Below are positions 1 to 9,171 of a DNA stretch of 64,000 nt, one piece after another (the stretch's first letter is position 1; every line of letters starts with the position of its first letter). Made by a program: the position numbers and the translations under genes. The stretch lies in the NCBI GenBank assembly GCA_034509735.1, contig JACGWO010000005.1, forward strand, positions 38,346,479 through 38,410,478, written 5' to 3'. The DNA comes from Sesamum alatum (Eukaryota > Streptophyta > Magnoliopsida > Lamiales > Pedaliaceae). Below the pieces are notes generated by a model. The model worked only from the letters and a program-made list of their open reading frames with translations. It made no database searches and was not told the DNA's origin.

Positions 1-174
1 GAGATAGTCCTCCAAGATACCAATGGTACATTATCGGCTACAATAGCAACTGCATCAACGCCACAATTCTTCACTCACAGCCATCATATACAGCCACTAA
101 CGAGTTGTTTTTATCAACGTGAAGAATGTGAATTTGTGATAGACGTGAAATGTGCATCCAGCCCCACGCTATAA
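1..174 (+). pseudogene. Partial open frame, possible RPA-like OB-fold remnant
   Basis: Frame 1 is open from the window edge to a TAA at 172-174 (57 codons), and the base composition is less AT-rich than the DNA beyond 520. The start EIVLQDTNGTLSATI resembles the strand pattern of an OB-fold of replication-protein-A-type single-strand DNA binding proteins (a D-x-x-G-T turn followed by a hydrophobic strand). Such copies are frequent in plant genomes, often within Helitrons. No start codon is visible because the frame enters from outside, so it could be the last exon of a real gene or a relic. The RPA assignment is weak inference from pattern only; the open frame itself is seen directly. Confidence 0.25.
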
Positions 175-1240
175 AACATGCAACACAAACTGTTCACTCA
201 ATAAAGAATGAAGACAATGTCATACTATCCGATGCTTATGGATTTGGCAATCCCCTTACTTCAGCAGGTAAACCTATATCTCTGAAAATTTTGCCTTCAA
301 TTTGGACTATGAATGTGCTATCCTGCCAAGGTCGTTGACAAGCACCCGCTCAATCCACCCTCCTTATTATACTAACCGTCCCCATGATTTCTACTGGGAC
401 ATAATTGTCACACCGCCAATAATCCTCTCACGCGCGCACCTTGGAGTGTCTTGGTGTCACAATCCATCGTTTATGAGTGAAAAAATGTGTTTCTTTCCTT
501 TTCTATTATATTAGTATAGATGTATGAGTTTACTTTCTTCTGGACTATTTTGTGTATGGACGGTACTTTTGTTGCTTGCTTCCTGTTAGAAAAAGAACAT
601 GTCCAAACTGCACTTCATCACTTCACATCAGCAATGTGAAATGATGAAATGCCAACGGACACCTATAACTACTATGTCCTACATATTATTATAATATATT
701 AGCCGTCGTGGCACATCGTTCCTGCGTGTATATAAATAATTTTTTTATGCTTTAAAATATATAATATATAAGAATAAAATATATAAACTAAAACATCACA
801 TTAAAAAAAAGAAGGAAAGAAAGAAAAAATTAATTAATTAATTAGTTAATATGAAATGTGCAAAGTTGAATAAAATAGTTATCTTATAAGTTGAGGGTTA
901 TTTTTGACATTACACAAAAGTGGTGCGAAGGTGTCATTAATCATCATTTGTGATTAAAAAGTATAATAGTACATTGTCAAGAAAAGCCAACAAATTGAGG
1001 GTCAACGTCAACCTACATGGGAGCATTTAAAATATGGGCGTGCCAGAATCTTTTTGCTACATGAAAATACATTGGCCACAATATCTTATAAATACTTCTA
1101 TTAATAACACATGGCTTGCTTTTAAATTATAATTAATAAATCACAGTCAATAACATATATATAGATGTATTTAATAAGAATTAAGTTACAAAATAAATGT
1201 ATCATTGTATCATAAATATAATATATGTAGATGCACATAA
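175..1240. other. Intergenic, no gene seen
   Basis: Up to about 510 the composition stays mixed and two short overlapping plus-strand frames occur (150-338 and 302-514), but neither has a recognisable domain. From 660 onward the sequence is AT-rich, with homopolymer and TTAAT-type simple runs. No RNA gene or element with defined ends was recognised. Confidence 0.5.
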
Positions 1241-1244
1241 AATA

Positions 1245-1565
1245 GGCTTAGTTGCAATTTTCGTCCTCTGATTATTAATATATGATGTTTTTAGTCTTTT
1301 ATATTGCACTGTAAAATAGTTCTGCATATTTTTAATTTTTCCTTGTTCAGGATACATTTAGCTAGAAAGTTTAGAATTGGGTGGAAAGTCTCATGTGCCT
1401 TGCACGTGCTGGTGGAAGACCAACGAGGATTTTAAATTTTTTGGCCAAGTGTGTCCTAAACTCATGAAAATTAAAAATATATAGGACTATTTTACAACCC
1501 TAACAATATAAAGGCCAAAATGTTAAACAAACATAATTGCAGGATGAAAAAAATGCAATTAAACC
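1245..1565. mobile_element. Palindromic MITE, probable Mutator-like
   Basis: The ends are inverted repeats. The left end reads GGCTTAGTTGCAATTTTCGT and the right end, read on the minus strand, begins GGTTTAATTGCATTTTTTTC. The flanking 9-mers cataaaata (1236-1244) and catgaaatg (1566-1574) agree at seven of nine positions, as expected for an old Mutator-type target duplication. There is no coding capacity. The inverted ends are seen; the superfamily is inferred from target-site length. Confidence 0.5.
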
Positions 1566-1657
1566 CATGAAATGTACACTAGTTACTACTTTCATCATAT
1601 TGTACACATTATGTACTTATACATGTATTCTAACTACAAAATAAAACAATACATATC

Positions 1658-1961
1658 TTTTTAATTATTTCTCTTATTCATTTGATTTTATCTCTCTCTC
1701 TCTCTCCTTATTTTTTTTTAAGTGAAAGCGATGAATATTATTAATTGAACTAAATCGATTAGAATCAGCCCTGTCGACTATCAATCTCTAATAGAGATAA
1801 TTACAACAATTACATTGATTAACAATATTACATAAATAAAATCTAAACAATCCCTTACTATAACAATATATAAATAATTCTACTATACAGTAGACTATCG
1901 TCCCACGTATTAATGGGAATTCAAACCCATTAACCTTAACCACTAACCAAGAAATCATTTG
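1658..1961 (-). mobile_element. tRNA-derived SINE, minus orientation
   Basis: The element is flanked by an exact 16-bp duplication, taaaacaatacatatc, at 1642-1657 and 1962-1977, the hallmark of LINE-driven insertion. On the minus strand it starts with a tRNA-like head containing a box-B-like GGGTTTGAATTCCC region (complement of about 1912-1928). It continues with a body shared with the SINEs at 20.5, 30.1, 32.8, 44.7, 48.5 and 60.9 kb, and ends in an A-rich tail seen here as a T run near 1709-1720 plus a TC-rich stretch. Confidence 0.75.
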
Positions 1962-2358
1962 TAAAACAATACATATCAAACACAAACAAAAAATAAAAAA
2001 TCATATTAGTGTCATGAACCTAAGTAAAGCATGATGGACCAATGGAAGCAAAAGCCAACATACTTCACCACCCATCACTTGATATATTCCTCAATAGTCA
2101 CATATGTGAAACACATGTTCTTTGTTTTATTTCTATATTGGTCCCGGGATATTTTTTTCTTTTATCCAAATTAACATTTATAGTATTAAATTAAACACAT
2201 ACCAATTGTAATATATATTTATTATAATATGATGGGTCTTTTTTTTTTTTTTCAAAAAAATTATACGCCAAATAAATTAAAATTATAAATATATTATATT
2301 TATCATGTGATTAGTTTTAAATCGATAAAATTTGAAGTAGACTAGAATTTTTTCAATA

Positions 2359-2677
2359 TCTATACTTTTTTATAATTAAAAAATATCATTTTTGTGTCTT
2401 CAATTTTTATGATCCGCGAGTTTTTTGTTTATTTTGAATTATTTTCTTTCTCTCAACTTTTCATTTATCTTTCTTTTCAAACTTTCCATTTCTCTCTCCT
2501 CTCAGCTTCAACATTTCTTTTTCTTCCTCAATCCTTTCCCAATATTTTTTTCATAACTTTCTTCTATCTTTCAATATTTTATATTAATCCAAATAATACA
2601 TATTGTTAAAGTGATAATTAGTTTTTAAAATATAAATTTAATTTTGCACACACATTTAATTATACCACATATACTAG
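2359..2677 (+). mobile_element. Short non-autonomous Helitron
   Basis: The element begins TCTATACTTTTTTATAATTA after an A and ends CTAG before a T, the classical A|TC...CTAG|T Helitron boundaries. It shares the pyrimidine-rich interior and the ending TTTTGCACACACATTTAA with the copy at 25596-25879. The near-terminal hairpin preserved in that copy is eroded here. The interior has no coding capacity; the 71-codon frame at 2394-2609 is low-complexity translation of the T/C-rich tract. Confidence 0.6.
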
Positions 2678-2839
2678 TATAGTATTATTGCACGAACAAC
2701 GAGTATCACTAATTCTACTAATGGACAAGCTTGTCAAAGTCCAACAGGCAACAATGACACGTCCAACGACGGAGATTGACACGTGAATCAATTAAATGAT
2801 AAGATTCAAGTGAATCATAATGAACAACTCGTCCATTCA

Positions 2840-3115
2840 ACAAAGTCGATAAAATTATTATTTTTAGTTTCATAGAAATTATGTGATTGTTGTATTGAGA
2901 AAACTCGATAAATTTAACTTTATATTTTACGTAATTTTCAAAATAATCTTGAAATTGAAAAAAAATCATATACTTTATGAGATTTATGAGTTAAATATGT
3001 CGAATTTTTTAATTTTAAAATTATTTTAAAAATTTCGTAAAACATAAAATTAAAAGCTTCTAAGTTTTTTAAATTCTGATATTATTTTAAAAATCTGGTA
3101 GTAAAGAACTGAAAG
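2840..3115. repeat. AT-rich dispersed repeat upstream of DUF247 gene 1
   Basis: The tract contains several alternating copies, in both orientations, of a phrase of the type aattttaaaattattttaaaaat(ctcg/ttcg)t. The same phrase builds the palindromic element at 47557-47896. It ends about 140 bp before the first DUF247 start codon, so it probably forms the distal promoter boundary of that gene. No clear ends or target duplication could be fixed. Confidence 0.35.
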
Positions 3116-3254
3116 TCGTCGAACCAAGAGAGAGTAAAAATGTGTTCACTTTTTTATACATACATACATACATGTACCCGCTTCCATGCACACACCAATC
3201 ACCATAGTTGCATAGTTTCTGCAAATTTCAGACATATACAACAAATATCCAAAC

Positions 3255-4991
3255 ATGTCTTTTTTCCAACACAACATGCTCACAAGCTTAACCTCAAACT
3301 TCGACGAACGACAATGGGTTAAACTGATTCGCCAAACCCTAGATGAAGAGCTGGACGAAGAGACTGAAACCCCAGTGACAATCTTCGGCGTTCCCAAAAC
3401 CCTGTTCATCAGCGGTCCAGATTCTTACATCCCACAGCAAGTTGCCATTGGCCCGTATCACCATTTGCGGCCCGAGCTCTACGACATGGAGAGGTACAAA
3501 GTTGCTGCTGCTAAAAGAAATCAGAGAGAGCTCAACAACCTCAAGCTCCAAGATATCGTTGATCATCTCATCAAGTTCGAGGTGAGGATTCGGGCCTGCT
3601 ATCACAGGCCCGTAAGTCTTGGCGGGGAAGCTCTGGCCTGGCTGTTGGCCGTCGACGTCTCTTTCTTGCTCGAGTTTTTCGAGGTTTGCGGTTTCAAGAG
3701 AGGTAAGACGACGCTGACTAAACTCCCGTCAAGATTGTCGCATTTGGTGGATCTGTCGGGGAACAAGGTTGCCCACGATGCCATTCTTAGAGATGTTGTG
3801 ATGCTCGAGAATCAGATTCCATTGTTCGTGTTGAGAATGGTGTTGGAGTGTCAGTTTTCGTCTCTGGATTTGGCCGATGATGTCCTGCTTGATATGCTGA
3901 TGGAGCTGAGTAGAGAGCTCTCCCCATTCGACATGGCGGCAGAGGCCGCCGAGAGGAAGATTGAAGTGAAAGAATGCGCTCATTTGCTAGACTTCGTGTA
4001 CCGTTTCATCGTGCCGGTGAAACCAGATGTTCTTGCGTCTGAAACAATTGAAATTCATGAAGAACAAAGCGGAGAGACGGACGGTGAAATTGTCAAGAAC
4101 AAGAACTCGTCCCCGGCGGAGCCAAGTCACCTGAGGCTGTTTCTTGCCGAGGTACGGCGAATCCTATCCAAACTGAAAGCAGAGTCTGTGGGATGGATCA
4201 AGACCTTGATTTCCTCTAAACCTGTCAGATTGTTTGTGAAATTGCCATGGACGAGTCTTTCCAGAATCCCAGCTATAAAATTGTTGAAAGAGCCTGTTGA
4301 GCACATTTTCAGCACCTACCACAAGGAGAAGACCGACGAGCAAGATCAATCGAGCTCGAGTACTAGCAAGAAGAAGAAGCTGATCCCATTGCCGGAACAG
4401 ATCAAAATCCCTTCAGTCACTCAGCTTTCCCTAGTCGGGGTGCAATTTGTGCCCATACATGAAGGGATCACGAGCATCAAATTCGATGCCAAAACTCTTA
4501 CATTTTACATCCCTGTCATAAACTTAGACGTGTATTCGGAGGTCGTCTTGAGAAACTTGGTGGCATACGAGGCCTGCACTGCTTCGGGCCCGTTGCATCT
4601 GACCCGATACGTAGAGTTGATGAACGGAATCATCGCCATGGATTTGGACGTAAAGTTTCTTTGTGGAAGAGGGATCATAATCAACCATTTGAAGAGTGAA
4701 GAGGAGGTGGTTGAGTTGTGGAATGGCATGAGCCAGTCATCCATTAGATTGACGAAGGTGCCCTCCTTGGATCAACTGATTGGAGATGTCAACAAGTTTT
4801 ACGACGGGAGATGGAAGGTTATATTTGGGAAATTCATGAAGAGATATGTGTATGGTACTTGGAAGATTCTTACATTTCTTGCTGCTGTTATGCTCTTGCT
4901 GCTCATGATTTTGCAGGCATTTTGCGAGGTTTATAGCTGTAGTCGCATTTTCCCCATCAAAGGCCTTCAACCCACCTTGGCTCGTCCGTAG
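3255..4991 (+). CDS. UPF0481/DUF247 membrane-anchored protein (copy 1)
   Basis: Single-exon gene of 578 residues that starts MSFFQHNMLTS, aligning with the start chosen for its tandem copy at 9172. DUF247 landmarks seen: VTIFGVPKTL near residue 41, VAIGPYHHLRPELYDMERYK at 63-82, LAVDVSFLLEFF at 131-142, MLENQIPLFVLR at 183-194, and HLLDF near 243. A charged, serine/lysine-rich spacer lies at about 255-385. The C-terminal half begins IPSVTQLSLVGVQFVPIHE and ends in a hydrophobic helix at about 548-567 followed by a short tail, the usual DUF247 tail anchor. The layout most resembles the Arabidopsis UPF0481 protein At3g02645 from family memory. Biochemical function is unknown for the family; grass DUF247 members act at self-incompatibility loci, but nothing here indicates that role. 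An out-of-frame ATG at about 3140 would precede the start only if transcription begins further upstream. Confidence 0.93.
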   Translation: MSFFQHNMLTSLTSNFDERQWVKLIRQTLDEELDEETETPVTIFGVPKTLFISGPDSYIPQQVAIGPYHHLRPELYDMERYKVAAAKRNQRELNNLKLQDIVDHLIKFEVRIRACYHRPVSLGGEALAWLLAVDVSFLLEFFEVCGFKRGKTTLTKLPSRLSHLVDLSGNKVAHDAILRDVVMLENQIPLFVLRMVLECQFSSLDLADDVLLDMLMELSRELSPFDMAAEAAERKIEVKECAHLLDFVYRFIVPVKPDVLASETIEIHEEQSGETDGEIVKNKNSSPAEPSHLRLFLAEVRRILSKLKAESVGWIKTLISSKPVRLFVKLPWTSLSRIPAIKLLKEPVEHIFSTYHKEKTDEQDQSSSSTSKKKKLIPLPEQIKIPSVTQLSLVGVQFVPIHEGITSIKFDAKTLTFYIPVINLDVYSEVVLRNLVAYEACTASGPLHLTRYVELMNGIIAMDLDVKFLCGRGIIINHLKSEEEVVELWNGMSQSSIRLTKVPSLDQLIGDVNKFYDGRWKVIFGKFMKRYVYGTWKILTFLAAVMLLLLMILQAFCEVYSCSRIFPIKGLQPTLARP

Positions 4992-5096
4992 AGATGATTT
5001 CTCAAAGAAAATATGTCATGTGATTGATATATAATTTAAGAGAGTATTCATTTATATATCAAATCAAATACAATCTTTGATATATGTGATTGTATC

Positions 5097-5331
5097 AAAT
5101 ACAGTTTGATTAGAGAATTTTTTTTTTACCTGTAATAAGTCAATCAAGAGTAAATATGAATTTTTTTAAATATTTTTGTTAATATCGATAAATTTGGTGA
5201 ATTTTGAGTAATAAAGAGATATATTTGTCGAACAGAAATAAATATTAAGGTACTAGATGTAATTTTTTAAATTATAGAGGGTTTATGTGTAATTACACCA
5301 AATATAAAGGGAGAACGGTATAATTATCCTA
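5097..5331 (+). mobile_element. One-armed copy of the 13.4-kb MITE family
   Basis: The segment matches the right arm of the complete element at 13393-13902: the taagtcaatcaagagtaaat phrase, the 'ttgttaatatcgataaatttgg' phrase and the terminal 'gtgtaattacaccaa...gtataattatcc' end. The left arm is absent. It lies about 110 bp downstream of the first DUF247 stop codon and so may fall near the 3' UTR. Confidence 0.45.
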
Positions 5332-6101
5332 ATATAAAATGACTCCACATAATTTTCAAAATGATGCAACGAACTCCTCCCGGCGACAGGTGGGAAACAC
5401 GCGTTGTCTCTCCCCTTCTCCCATCCCTCACCATTCACACCTTCCCTCGCCACTCACATCCCTCAATCGCCTCCTTCCTCGTTGCACAGTCGCCACCTTC
5501 TCCTCTTCCCCAGCGCTCGCCATTCCCTCATATTTTCACATAATCTTTACTATTTATTTTTTAACGACAACACTAATTTTGCAACAAAAAATCAACTTAT
5601 GGTACTAAAATTTGACAACCATACCTGTTTTCGCAGTACATTGCCCACTCTGTGTTATAGAAAATATGCAAAAGAAAATTTCTTGTAAAAGCATTAGCAA
5701 ATTACTTTGATATGTTTTTAAAAATGAAGCAAAATACCTCTTATAGCGAGGCGTAGTACATGTGCCTCCTTGCATCTGTCCATGATTTTTAAATAATAAA
5801 ATATTATAATATATATATATATATATAATGTAGAACCATTGTTATAAATATTTTACAGCTTGCCAATATCTAAACCTTTTGAAAAAAAAAAAAAAAAATT
5901 GATGCTTCAAGCGTGTGCTTTATGAATTAATGATGACTAGCTAGTTAAATTACTAACACTTAATAATTTAATTATTGGACTTTAATATTTCTAATATATA
6001 AATGAAATAGGAAAATTGCAATTTACCACTCTGTGAGGAAATTTTTATTTTTGGTCCCATAATTTGGGTCATGTTTATTTTTTTGTTCCAATGATTACGG
6101 G

Positions 6102-7025
6102 TGTAAATAAATTTTTGTGTTCCTTTGATTTTATTGAAACAAGAAAATATACAAATAAATTTCTTGAATTGATTGAATATTTGTGTGTGCGAAATCTCTA
6201 CTTGAAAACCTCTGATTAATCTCTTCAAGAACGTGATCTTTGACTTCGGCAACTTCGGAGGTGAAACTCGACGTTTGATCTCCTTTGACGTTGACGTTGA
6301 CTTTGACTTTGAATAACGTTAATTCAGGTGTCGTTGACTTGTTCCCGGATTAAACGCTATAATCTTGAAGATATTTGACTTGAATTTGAGATATTTTTTG
6401 GTGAATTTGAGACTTTGATCTTCTGTCAAGGTGGACTTTTGTCTTGATAACGTTAATCCGCCGGTCTTCGGACTTGTCGAATCAAACACTGACTTTGAAC
6501 GATTTCCGCGACGAACGCCTTGAACCTTGCCTAGAACGCCGTGGATCTTCCTTGGTTTGTGCTTGAGAGGATTTCGCGACTTCTTGAATGCTCTCTTGAT
6601 TGAGATCTTCAATCGTATATGTGTTGAATGAGTTCCAATGACCCTTTTATATAGCTGTCAAAGAGGTAGAGTTGTGGTAAACTTGAACACTTATTTTGTA
6701 TTATCTCTTTATTTTAATTTAAAGAGATAAATACATTAAATATTTGGAAAGGCATGATTGGTCAATTTCAATATTATCTCTTTAATTTTTGTATCTTTCA
6801 AAGAGATAATATAAAAAATATTTATCTTCATTTGATTGGCCGAAACACCTTAATTTGACACATGTAGACCGTTGATTTGATGACGAAATATATATTAAAA
6901 TATTAATTAAATTAACTATTTATATTTAAAATTAATTTAGTAAATTCCAAAATATAAATAAAAAATAGAATATAATTGATAGATAATATATATTTTTCAC
7001 TTGTTGTCATTTGATTGGGTGCACA
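6102..7025 (-). mobile_element. Possible solo LTR, minus orientation
   Basis: Read on the minus strand, a strong TATA motif CTATATAAAAGGG (complement of about 6645-6658) is followed by mixed-composition DNA that is open for 97 codons, resembling the promoter-plus-R region of a plant LTR. Candidate outer ends are TG at 6102 and CA at about 7025, but I found no matching target duplication, so the edges are tentative. On the plus strand the interior includes a run of TTGAC motifs at 6283-6345. It could also be a degraded gene promoter or a different element. Confidence 0.3.
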
Positions 7026-8054
7026 ATTAATTTGTCTAGAACGGGAATATCACTTTAAGGATAATATCATGCATTTTGTCTCACTTTTAGTCCCGCCATT
7101 AAATAATTGATGAAATGGTCACACAAGACTCACGTGGCCGTTAAGTAGGCATTTTGACATGTGCCTCTCACAGGAAAATTAATCTTATTATGGTTCAATA
7201 ATTTAGCCCTTGTTCATTTTTTATCCCGATGATTAGGGAATTATCACTTTACGGATAATAACTTACGATTTTACCACTTTTCAATCTTCCATCAAGTATT
7301 TGATAGAAACGGCCACGTGATACTCACGTGGCTATTAAGTTACGAAAAGTGCTTTATTTTTTCTTTTTTCATCTTCTTCCACCACTATTGCTAGACCGCC
7401 GCCACTCCACCTCCCTCCCCTCAGCATCGTTGGCCTTCCCCTCCCTCTCCCCCTGTTCCCATCCCTCCCGTGCCCACTCCCACTCGCCTTCCTCCCCAAA
7501 TCCACCCCTTTCCCCTTTTCTCCGAAATCGTTGTACATGTAACCTAACAAACACGTTAGCATGTAATTTTTGTTTAATTCAAAAAATATAGAAGGACAAT
7601 TTGTTGATTTTTTTCATAGAGAGATTTTCGCTAATTTTTTATATTACATGGGATAAATTACATTCAATCCTAAATGAAATTATGGTCACTAAATGGACAA
7701 TTCTAACCAAATCTAAGGTATCTAACCAAAATTATTACATTTGACATGAATGTGAAGAAGGTGACTAAAAGAAGATGGTCCACCAAAAGCAAAGCAAAGC
7801 CAAATACTTTACTAATTATTATATTCCTTTATAGACACACATATGTGAAACACAAGGATAGACATGGCCACCATTGGAATCCAATTCTCTCAATTAATTT
7901 AACGACAAGACTTAAATGGGTCATAGTGAATAAGTACTTGTCCTTTCAAAACTAAGGCTCTCTTTGGCTAAGAAGAAGCGAGCTTGTTTGATTAGAATGA
8001 AAAATAGATGTATATTTCTTTTTTTTAGTAAAAAAGAATGTATAAAAAAAATTA

Positions 8055-8559
8055 GGGTTTAATATATTTTTCGTCCCGTATCTTTTGTATTTTGTTATTT
8101 TAGTCTTTTATCTTTCTAGGGTAGCAAATAAGTCCTGTAACTTTTTAATTTTTCGCGATTTTGGTCCTTCAGTCATCGGAGTTTGGAAATGTTGCCGGAT
8201 TTTTTATTTTATTTTTTTAATTTGGGGCTTTTCTTCTCATTGGTCAATTCCTGCCAGCATGAAACAATATTTTCGTCCTGTATCTTTTATATTTTAGCAT
8301 TTTAGTCCTTTATATTTTTAGGGTAGCAAATAAGTCCTGTAACTTTTAATTTTTCGTGATTTTGGTCCATTAAATTGATCAATGGGAAAAAAAAGCCCTG
8401 AATTAAAAAAATTTCCGACCAACACTTGCAAACGCCGACAACGAAAGGACCAAAATTGCGAAAAATTAAAAAATTACAGGACCTATTTGCTACCCTAGAA
8501 AGATAAAGGACTAAAACGCCAAAATGCAAAAGATATTGAACGAAAATTCTATTTAATCC
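8055..8559. mobile_element. Palindromic Mutator-like MITE with perfect 9-bp duplication
   Basis: The inverted ends begin GGGTTTAATATATTTTTCGT on the left and GGATTAAATAGAATTTTCGT on the right, read on the minus strand. The 9-mer aaaaaatta is present on both sides (8046-8054 and 8560-8568). Inside, a ~115-bp phrase (tttagtc...gggtagcaaataagtcctgtaa) occurs twice in direct orientation (about 8070-8170 and 8275-8370) and once inverted (about 8430-8545). This suggests an internal duplication or an imperfect three-arm structure. No coding capacity. Confidence 0.65.
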
Positions 8560-8932
8560 AAAAAATTATGTTGGATTAGAAAAAATAAATGGGAGAGAAG
8601 TAAAATCAACTGTAGATAAAATCTCTTGGGAGCTCAATTTTTTTCTGTCCAAAATTGAGTGGAAAGTAGAAGTATGAAGCTGAAAAATATTTCATTTTTA
8701 TTTGTCTAATAATTTAAAATTTATTTAGTAATAACTTGTATGTCTTTAAAATAAAGAAAAAAGAGTTAATTGGTAAAATTATAAAATTTAGTTATTTTAG
8801 TTAATTTTTATCATATCAAATAATTCAAAGTATTTTAAATTTATTTTCATTTTTTTTATTCAACCCGACAAAGAAAAGTATTATATTCATGTTTAACTTT
8901 TCCACTTTTTTACAGAAAAATTCTTGCTCAGA

Positions 8933-9086
8933 TAAATTTTGGTCGAACCAAATCAATCATAAAGCAAGTGTGATATACCTGTCATATTATGATTGGTCAT
9001 TTTTCTAAATTTTACACCAATCACATGGTTTACACTTGTCATATCATTAGTTCAAGATTTGACCGAGTCGAGTCAAAATTAAAATT
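8933..9086. mobile_element. Small inverted-repeat MITE in promoter of DUF247 gene 2
   Basis: The left half contains ggtcgaaccaaatcaatcat and a cluster of caagtgtgatatacctgtc. The right half carries the inverted version around 9020-9085. Related copies lie at about 11150-11316, 41893-42047, 54060-54222 and, in part, 58612-58680. Only about 85 bp separate its right edge from the DUF247 start at 9172. The in-frame ATG at 8989 lies inside this element, which is the reason for rejecting that longer start. Confidence 0.55.
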
Positions 9087-9103
9087 TTTTATTTCTTCTT
9101 GCT

Positions 9104-9110
9104 TATATAC
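9104..9110 (+). promoter_or_regulatory. Probable TATA box of DUF247 gene 2
   Basis: TATATAC lies 62-68 bp before the preferred ATG at 9172, a usual distance for a plant gene with a short leader. It sits just outside the adjacent MITE. Assigned by motif and position only. Confidence 0.4.
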
Positions 9111-9171
9111 TTGCGCTCTATCCCATGGACATAGCATTCTCCATTCTTACACACACAAAAGAAAACAGAAG

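Larger units (their letters stand above)
4992..8054. other. Intergenic, repeats only between DUF247 copies
   Basis: No supported gene. Contents: an element arm at 5097-5331, C-rich low-complexity tracts at about 5370-5530 and 7370-7530 that give spurious proline/serine-rich frames, an LTR-like minus-strand promoter region at about 6100-7025, and a degenerate direct repeat carrying CACGTGGC at about 7030-7160 and 7235-7345. An A-run occurs at 5881-5898 and a TA microsatellite at about 5811-5827. Confidence 0.6.

Noticed and set aside
3146..4970. Several minus-strand frames across the DUF247 gene
   Set aside because: All overlap the plus-strand DUF247 frame and have no recognisable domains.
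5339..5688. Proline/serine-rich short frames near 5.4 kb, and the arginine/glycine-rich frames near 7.4 kb
   Set aside because: They translate C-rich low-complexity tracts, with no start context, domain or paralogue.
8989..9171. N-terminal extension of DUF247 copy 2 by 61 codons
   Set aside because: The extra codons lie in a MITE and in the probable leader, have no match in copy 1, and the start at 9172 gives the same 578-residue length and N-terminal pattern as copy 1.
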